The notes below the pieces were generated by a model, which saw nothing but the letters and a program-made list of their open reading frames with translations, did not search any database and had not been told where the DNA came from. A DNA stretch of 9,987 bases, taken from contig JAKACR010000086.1 in the NCBI GenBank assembly GCA_021821225.1, positions 1-9,987 on the forward strand, given 5' to 3'. The stretch is from Bacillota bacterium (GTDB taxonomy: Bacteria > Bacillota > Bacilli > Alicyclobacillales > SLC66). This document shows, piece by piece, positions 6,118 through 9,987 of the stretch (its first letter is position 1; each line of letters starts with the position of its first letter). The position numbers and the translations under genes are program-made.

Positions 6118-6872
6118 TCACTCCTGTCCGCAGGATACAAAGAATGGGGCTTGTTGCTTCTCGAACGGGGCGCACCCTGTGTGATGGAGCGTGCCGCGGA
6201 TCCCCAGCACGTTCACCTTCTCCAGCAAGGCTTCCACATGCAGCGTCAGTGTGTTGAGTAGATGGCCCACCGTCGCCGGGCAGCGCGGTTGCACCGATTC
6301 ACCACATTGTGCGCCGTCAGCATCCGCGACGACACCCAAGCCCAGTGGGTCTCCTTCTGTTCTCCGTCCCCTTGCCACGTCTCCGTACATCCCACGACGT
6401 GCAGTGGGATGCGCCATCGAGAGCCGGCGCTCTCCTTGAAGTCGTAGCCGATCTGGTTGACCCACCAGAACTCCTGCTGCCGATCCCCCCAAGTGTGTTT
6501 GCGCGTTTGGTCCTTATCCAGTTTCCGGAGACCTTCGACCTCCTCCCACACCGTTGGCAGACTGTTTTGGGGCAACACCAGCATGAAATCCAGCTTCAGT
6601 TGGCGGCACAAGGCCATGAATGGCCCATTGGGATACAGAAACAAGGCGAACACCATGAGCACCGTGGCCTTATGCCGGATGCTCCCGGGTCGCCTTGGGT
6701 CCGGAATGCGGGAGCAATTCTCCAGGAGCGGAGTCAGAAGCGGTCGCCATGCGGACAACTGTTGTTCCATCGCCGTCTGGCGATCCGCTTGTTCTTCCTC
6801 GCGATTCGCGTAGGGGCTTTTGCGGTTTTGCAAGGTCACTGGGTGGCGAGAATCTGGGTTGCGTCGGGCCAT
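6118..6872 (-). pseudogene. Transposase remnant with two apparent internal deletions
   Basis: The main frame (6872 to 6246, 208 residues) starts with a basic leader and LTPLLENCSRIPDPRRPGS, a pattern common at the N-terminus of transposases related to the ISAs1/H-repeat type. At MVFALFLYPNGPFMALCRQ an N-terminal helix runs straight into what normally is the middle of the DDE domain (DGLYPNGP in relatives, from memory), so a block including the first catalytic Asp appears to be missing, near 6630-6645. Downstream, EFWWVNQIGYD and VVGCTETWQ...WAWVSSR are family-like. At about 6262-6272 the frame changes: the main frame ends in RRRWAIYSTH, while the continuation GHLLNTLTLHVEALLEKV lies in another frame ending at 6118, as if a second block was lost. 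The protein is unlikely to be active. Confidence is good for a transposase, lower for the exact family. Confidence 0.75.
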
Positions 6873-7612
6873 CGTTTACTCCCCCACTCGTCGCAAGGAT
6901 CGACTCTCTGGGGAAGCGGCTCTACCAACCGCCGGCGCCAATCCCGCAACAACGGGTACATCCAAATGGACTTTACGGACTCCCGGTACTGGCTGTACCG
7001 ATCCTGTCGCCCCCGTCTAGCCGTCTGTCCCACCAAGATCCAATTGGCCGCCCGATAGCACGTACCCGCATGCTCGGGCTCCACGAAGGTTTCCAGCAAG
7101 ACGGGTGCATAGCCATACCGCGACGACCAATCCGCCCGAATCCGGCGCATTGCCAGCGACAGCACATGGCTCGCCAGGTGGGGAATGCGCACCGCGGGCA
7201 GCACGAGAAACCGATTGTTGTTCACAATCTGCGCGCGATACCGCATCCGCTCCTCGGGCGTCCAGTCGATCTACCGCTCCCGATCCACCAAGACCTTGGC
7301 CGCCGCGCCAAACAGAAGCAGGCCGGCAATCTGGGGTCCGCCGCTGGTCTGCACGCGAATGAAGTAGCGCTGATGGGAGCTGATGGGGCGGCGATAGCCC
7401 AGGGGGTGGTGCGCCGCCATGGTGGCGTTCCAGACCTCTCGCTCCTGTGCGGTGGTGATGGGCTCGGCGACGGGGGATACATCGCGCAGCGAGGCATGCA
7501 GTTCCAGTTGGACCGCAGTTCCCTTTCGTTTCTCGTGAACGCCATTGCGGACCTTCTTCCTAATGTTCGCAACATGATTCTGCGGGAGTGGCCGCCCTTG
7601 CGGAGGATCCAC
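6836..7612 (-). pseudogene. DUF4338 (DruA-like) protein gene with one in-frame amber codon
   Basis: One frame, read from a GTG at 7612 to 6836, is interrupted only by TAG at 7273-7271. Before the stop: REVWNATMAAHHPLGYRRPI and YFIRVQTSG then LLLFGAAAKVLVDRER. After it: IDWTPEERMRYR, IVNNNRFLVLPAVRIPHLASHVLS, RYGYAPVLLETFVEP, GTCYRAANWILVGQTARRGRQDR, VKSIWMYPLLRDWRRRL. These are the hallmark blocks of DUF4338, the family of Druantia DruA, also common beside or fused to transposases. Relatives often have Trp where the stop lies, so a TGG to TAG change is the simplest explanation. The N-terminus looks short: a stop lies two codons upstream of the GTG. Its end overlaps the transposase start by 37 bases in a different frame, suggesting translational coupling in the intact element. 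Because of this linkage, a role in transposition is more likely here than an antiviral role. Confidence 0.8.
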
Positions 7613-7715
7613 GCGCTATCCAGCGCGCGGTGCGAAACGTCGCATACTACCAAAAATCCAACGCTAAGGCTTTTTGTTCTCATCGACGGCGGCGACTCAA
7701 GGACTCGGCCTGATC

Positions 7716-7844
7716 GTGTAAAATGAACTGTGTTGTAGTGTTAGGTTGATGCGGAGTGTCGCGGCACCCTTTATTCATGAGGCAAGCGAACTGTATGGGG
7801 ATGGGGTTGTCTAACGAATATGTGATCTATCGGGGGCGGGGAAC
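7716..7844 (+). other. Spacer between insertion element and STAND gene
   Basis: This 129-base stretch holds no gene. It must contain the start region of the STAND gene, but I see no convincing promoter; the bases before the GTG at 7845 are G-rich (CGGGGGCGGGGA) and give only a weak ribosome binding site. Confidence 0.4.
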
Positions 7845-8246
7845 GTGACGCGACAGAATGTCCAGAAGCTGGACGAGGGTTATGGTCAAATGGTCGTGGA
7901 ACGTCAGGACGAACTGGGACGTTTTGACGAATGGTTCAATAACGGTAATCCAGCAACGGTTGTATGTTCGGTGAGCGGCATTGGCGGAATTGGCAAGACC
8001 ACATTCCTGGGGCAAATTGCAAAACGGGCACGTGGTCTAGGAATAAAAACAGTTCGTGTCGACGGCGATCTCATGATTGCGACCCCGTCTCAGTTGCTGT
8101 TTTATGTCTGTGACCAGGTGGGCTTAAACCTTCCTTACGGTGGGGCGCGGGGCGCATATCCGATGCGATCAATCAACTATCGGGATGGTTGTCCGGACAG
8201 AAGACCATCATTTTGTTTGACCATTTCGAAGAGATGGTCTCCATAG
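7845..8246 (+). pseudogene. STAND-type P-loop NTPase regulator, N-terminal part (frameshifted)
   Basis: The frame begins at GTG 7845; a stop at 7812-7814 excludes an earlier start. The protein shows VERQDELGRFDEWF (18-31), typical of the lead-in to STAND NTPases, then Walker A GIGGIGKTT (45-53) with K51. It reads well up to about LNLPYGGARG, then becomes meaningless and ends at 8246. In the frame one base earlier the sequence continues as ISDAINQLSGWLSG and TIILFDHFEE (8204-8233), a clear Walker B with its Asp codon at 8219-8221. A one-base deletion in the G-rich run 8139-8160 explains this. That second frame then meets TAA at 8276-8278 before joining the large downstream frame. This is therefore the head of one gene reaching 9910, now broken, or affected by sequencing error at the G-run. 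Confidence 0.8.
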
Positions 8247-8278
8247 AATCGCTCATTCGTACACAGTGTATACCATAA
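8139..8278 (+). other. Lesion zone of the STAND gene: frameshift plus in-frame TAA
   Basis: Within 140 bases the gene carries a -1 frameshift in GGTGGGGCGCGGGGCGC (8139-8155 region) and a TAA at 8276-8278. The intervening frame encodes the Walker B segment, and it is in phase with the downstream frame across the TAA (CIP, stop, FTINGVMLVLASRAG). The sequence around the TAA is unusually AT-rich (TAATTTACTATTAATGG) for this locus, which hints at a local rearrangement and not a point change alone. Confidence 0.75.
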
Positions 8279-8296
8279 TTTACTATTAATGGAGTA

Positions 8297-9910
8297 ATGC
8301 TGGTTCTTGCTTCTCGCGCGGGCTTATCCATAGGATGGCGTACGGATCCCACCTTGATTGCCAGGACCATGCGGATCACGTTAAACAACCTGTCTTGGCA
8401 ACAATCCCTGGAGTACGCGCAGCGATCCGGAATTGCAAGGGTCGACTGGCAACAAAGAATCAGTCGCGAAGCATCGGGCTATCCCCTGGCATTGGCCCTG
8501 GCCGTACAATCGGCATTGAATGAGATTGGGCATGAGGAGGACCCCATGTGCTCGATCCATGAGATCTCTGCGGGTCTCATTCGGGAAGTCGCGCCCCACT
8601 TGAATCTGCTTCTGGATGGGCTTATTTTTCTTCGCATCTCCACCCAAGATGTCCTCGGCCAGTTGTTGCAAAAGTCGGTTCCCCTGAACGATTACAGAGA
8701 TCTTGGACGATTATCATTTGTTCGGGTAACCAGCAAGGGATTGGCGATTCACGATGTTGCCCGCGCGTACCTGCTGGGCGATCTGAAAATGCGTGACCCG
8801 CAACGGTTTGACCAAATGTTTCAAAGGGTGGTACGGATTCTCGGGCGCATGATTGAGGGGGCGGCCTCGGAGGGCGCGGCATATGAGGCCACACACAATT
8901 TGATCACGTTGTGTATGTACGCCAGGCCGGTCTTCGCATTTCCAAATGCTTCGGTCCCGATGCAGATCTCGGCCCGTACATTGCCGCAATGCAAGCCTGT
9001 GATAGAGAGTGACGTGGAGGAGTTACACCGGCTGATGGATACCGGCATTGTCGGAGGAATGACGATGCCAAAACCCCTGGGACAGCATGAATTGCTCGAT
9101 TTATTGCTCCAGCGCTTTCCCGAGAGCCTTCGTGTCATTCGCTGTTCCGATGGCCGTCCGACAGCGTTCACAACTCTGGTTCCTTTATGCAAAGAGGTCC
9201 TATCTCTGCTCCCGCTGTCAACCGTTGAATACTTGCAGCAAAGATTGGGGAGCGAATTGTCAAAATACGAAAGGGTGTCCGCCGTGGAGGCGGACACCTT
9301 GATAAGTCCGATTACAACCGTTCCTTTAGACCCGCAAGAATTTACTTTTTACGACCTGCTTCTCGCCATTAAGCTGACCGGTTGGCTAGAACTGGCGCCA
9401 GGAAAGCGGTGTCTATTGTATAGTTCCATCCCAGATGTAAAAGCATTCCACGCCCAACTCGGTTACGAATATTTGCACCGACCAGGCACCCATCCTCAAC
9501 CTGATGATGTGTTCGCGTTGGATTTTCGTACGCGGTCGATGGGACAGTGGCTCGTCTCACTGTTGTTGGATACGAAGACGGCGTCGGTGCGTCAGGTTAT
9601 GCCAAGTGAAGGCATTTCAGAAGGCATTTCTATAGAAATACTTCGCAACGCGCTGACGAATCTTCGTAATCCGATGTTGTTCAAACGATCCGAATTGGCC
9701 AAGGTACTGGAGTTTTCGGCGGACGAGCTGTACCGGATTTTGCACCTGGCGCTGACAGACGCCGCGCCGCCAAAGCCACTGACCCCCATGCTGCAAAGCA
9801 TCCTGCGGCTGTCCTACGTGGAGGGGATGAGCGTGGTGGCCATTGCCGACGCATTGAATATAGGGCGCACGACGTACTATCGCTATCTGGAAATGTGGCT
9901 ATCCCGTTAA
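8297..9910 (+). CDS. STAND regulator C-terminal part with GNAT-like segment and HTH
   Basis: This open frame encodes 537 residues from an ATG at 8297 that is probably only an internal codon of the ancestral gene. It opens with MLVLASRAGLSIGWRTD, the sensor strand that follows Walker B in STAND ATPases, and continues with LNNLSWQQSLEYAQRSGI and SGYPLALALA, matching the NTPase lid and winged-helix region. Roughly residues 265-395 contain LLLQRFPESLRVIRCSDGRPTAF style strands and a late FHAQLGYEYL, which resemble a GNAT acetyltransferase fold; this is inference. The last 40 residues (about 497-537) form a helix-turn-helix, LRLSYVEGMSVVAIADALNI then GRTTYYRYLEMW, like sigma-70 region 4. The intact protein was probably an ATP-dependent signalling switch that binds DNA. 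Without its P-loop half this fragment is probably inactive as an ATPase. No separate ribosome binding site is convincing at 8297. Confidence 0.7.
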   Translation: MLVLASRAGLSIGWRTDPTLIARTMRITLNNLSWQQSLEYAQRSGIARVDWQQRISREASGYPLALALAVQSALNEIGHEEDPMCSIHEISAGLIREVAPHLNLLLDGLIFLRISTQDVLGQLLQKSVPLNDYRDLGRLSFVRVTSKGLAIHDVARAYLLGDLKMRDPQRFDQMFQRVVRILGRMIEGAASEGAAYEATHNLITLCMYARPVFAFPNASVPMQISARTLPQCKPVIESDVEELHRLMDTGIVGGMTMPKPLGQHELLDLLLQRFPESLRVIRCSDGRPTAFTTLVPLCKEVLSLLPLSTVEYLQQRLGSELSKYERVSAVEADTLISPITTVPLDPQEFTFYDLLLAIKLTGWLELAPGKRCLLYSSIPDVKAFHAQLGYEYLHRPGTHPQPDDVFALDFRTRSMGQWLVSLLLDTKTASVRQVMPSEGISEGISIEILRNALTNLRNPMLFKRSELAKVLEFSADELYRILHLALTDAAPPKPLTPMLQSILRLSYVEGMSVVAIADALNIGRTTYYRYLEMWLSR

Positions 9911-9921
9911 CTCAGCATCGG

Positions 9922-9950
9922 TTGCAATTCGAACGTGGGTTCGATAGTAT
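9922..9950 (+). promoter_or_regulatory. Candidate promoter with inverted repeat between its boxes
   Basis: TTGCAA (9922-9927) and TAGTAT (9945-9950) lie exactly 17 bases apart, a good sigma-A-like match. The spacer contains TCGAAC (9929-9934) and GTTCGA (9939-9944), perfect arms with a 4-base centre, placed where a bound repressor or MerR-like activator would act. The window ends 37 bases later with GGGAGAGGGGG, a possible ribosome binding site for a gene beyond the edge. Confidence 0.45.
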
Positions 9951-9987
9951 GGTGTTATAGAATTGGTAGATCGGGAGAGGGGGATAC

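Larger units (their letters stand above)
6073..7715 (-). mobile_element. Decayed insertion element with DUF4338 gene and transposase remnant
   Basis: Two broken genes on the minus strand, a DUF4338 gene followed by a transposase, lie together and are best read as one element. Candidate imperfect terminal inverted repeats are near 6073-6096 and 7692-7713: reading inward, CAGTGCCGACGCATGAGTTCG on the left resembles CAGGCCGAGTCCTTGAGTCG on the right with gaps and mismatches. The boundaries are therefore approximate and no target-site duplication was identified. With its transposase missing internal blocks it should be non-autonomous. The IS family is not certain. Confidence 0.6.

Noticed and set aside
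6073..7715. Active Druantia-like defence system
   Set aside because: Only a DruA-like gene is present. It is broken by a stop and sits in a transposable element, with no DruB-E partners in view.
6695..7726. 343-residue plus-strand open frame across the insertion element
   Set aside because: It is antisense to the DUF4338 and transposase remnants, whose conserved blocks are clearly on the minus strand.
8139..8160. Programmed -1 frameshift in the STAND gene
   Set aside because: There is no slippery heptamer of the usual kind, and a TAA in the new frame at 8276-8278 would still end translation.
1..9987. CRISPR array, tRNA or rRNA genes
   Set aside because: No regularly spaced repeats, cloverleaf-like segments or conserved rRNA stretches were seen on either strand.

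Overview
The window looks like a chromosomal segment of a GC-rich Bacillota (Firmicutes) species. The protein-coding genes have strong AGGAG(G)-type Shine-Dalgarno sites 7-8 bases before ATG or GTG starts, and codon use is G/C-rich. An Alicyclobacillaceae or Paenibacillaceae-like host fits, but that placement is an inference from general character and not from a marker gene.

Positions 1-284 hold the C-terminal end of a degenerate ABC-type ATPase. A 220-base spacer rich in inverted repeats follows, including a perfect 36-bp palindrome at 417-452. Positions 508-5463 hold a four-gene, same-strand cassette: a ThuA-like protein, a Cys-type sulfatase, a Gfo/Idh/MocA NAD-dependent oxidoreductase and a second, unrelated Cys-type sulfatase. 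Neither sulfatase has a signal peptide, so both probably act in the cytoplasm and need formylglycine activation by an enzyme encoded elsewhere. The pairing of ThuA-like and Gfo/Idh/MocA proteins recalls ThuA/ThuB disaccharide oxidation. The cassette as a whole suggests intracellular desulfation and oxidation of an imported sulfated sugar or related compound. This is a hypothesis; the substrate cannot be read from the sequence.

A convergent gene on the minus strand (5515-6006) encodes an AhpD/carboxymuconolactone decarboxylase-like protein with an intact CxxC...H motif. Next to it, roughly 6073-7715, lies a decayed insertion element on the minus strand. It carries a DUF4338 (DruA-like) gene interrupted by one amber codon, followed by a transposase that appears to have lost two internal blocks. 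Imperfect candidate terminal inverted repeats bound it.

From 7845 to 9910 lies a STAND-type P-loop NTPase regulator, broken by a frameshift near 8139-8160 and an in-frame TAA at 8276-8278. Its two parts together read as Walker A, Walker B, a long regulatory middle with a GNAT-like stretch, and a C-terminal helix-turn-helix. The last 77 bases hold a good candidate promoter with an inverted repeat between its -35 and -10 boxes, pointing at a gene beyond the window.

The left half is thus an apparently intact metabolic cassette, and the right half from 6.07 kb onward is a decaying accessory region. No tRNA, rRNA or CRISPR array was seen.
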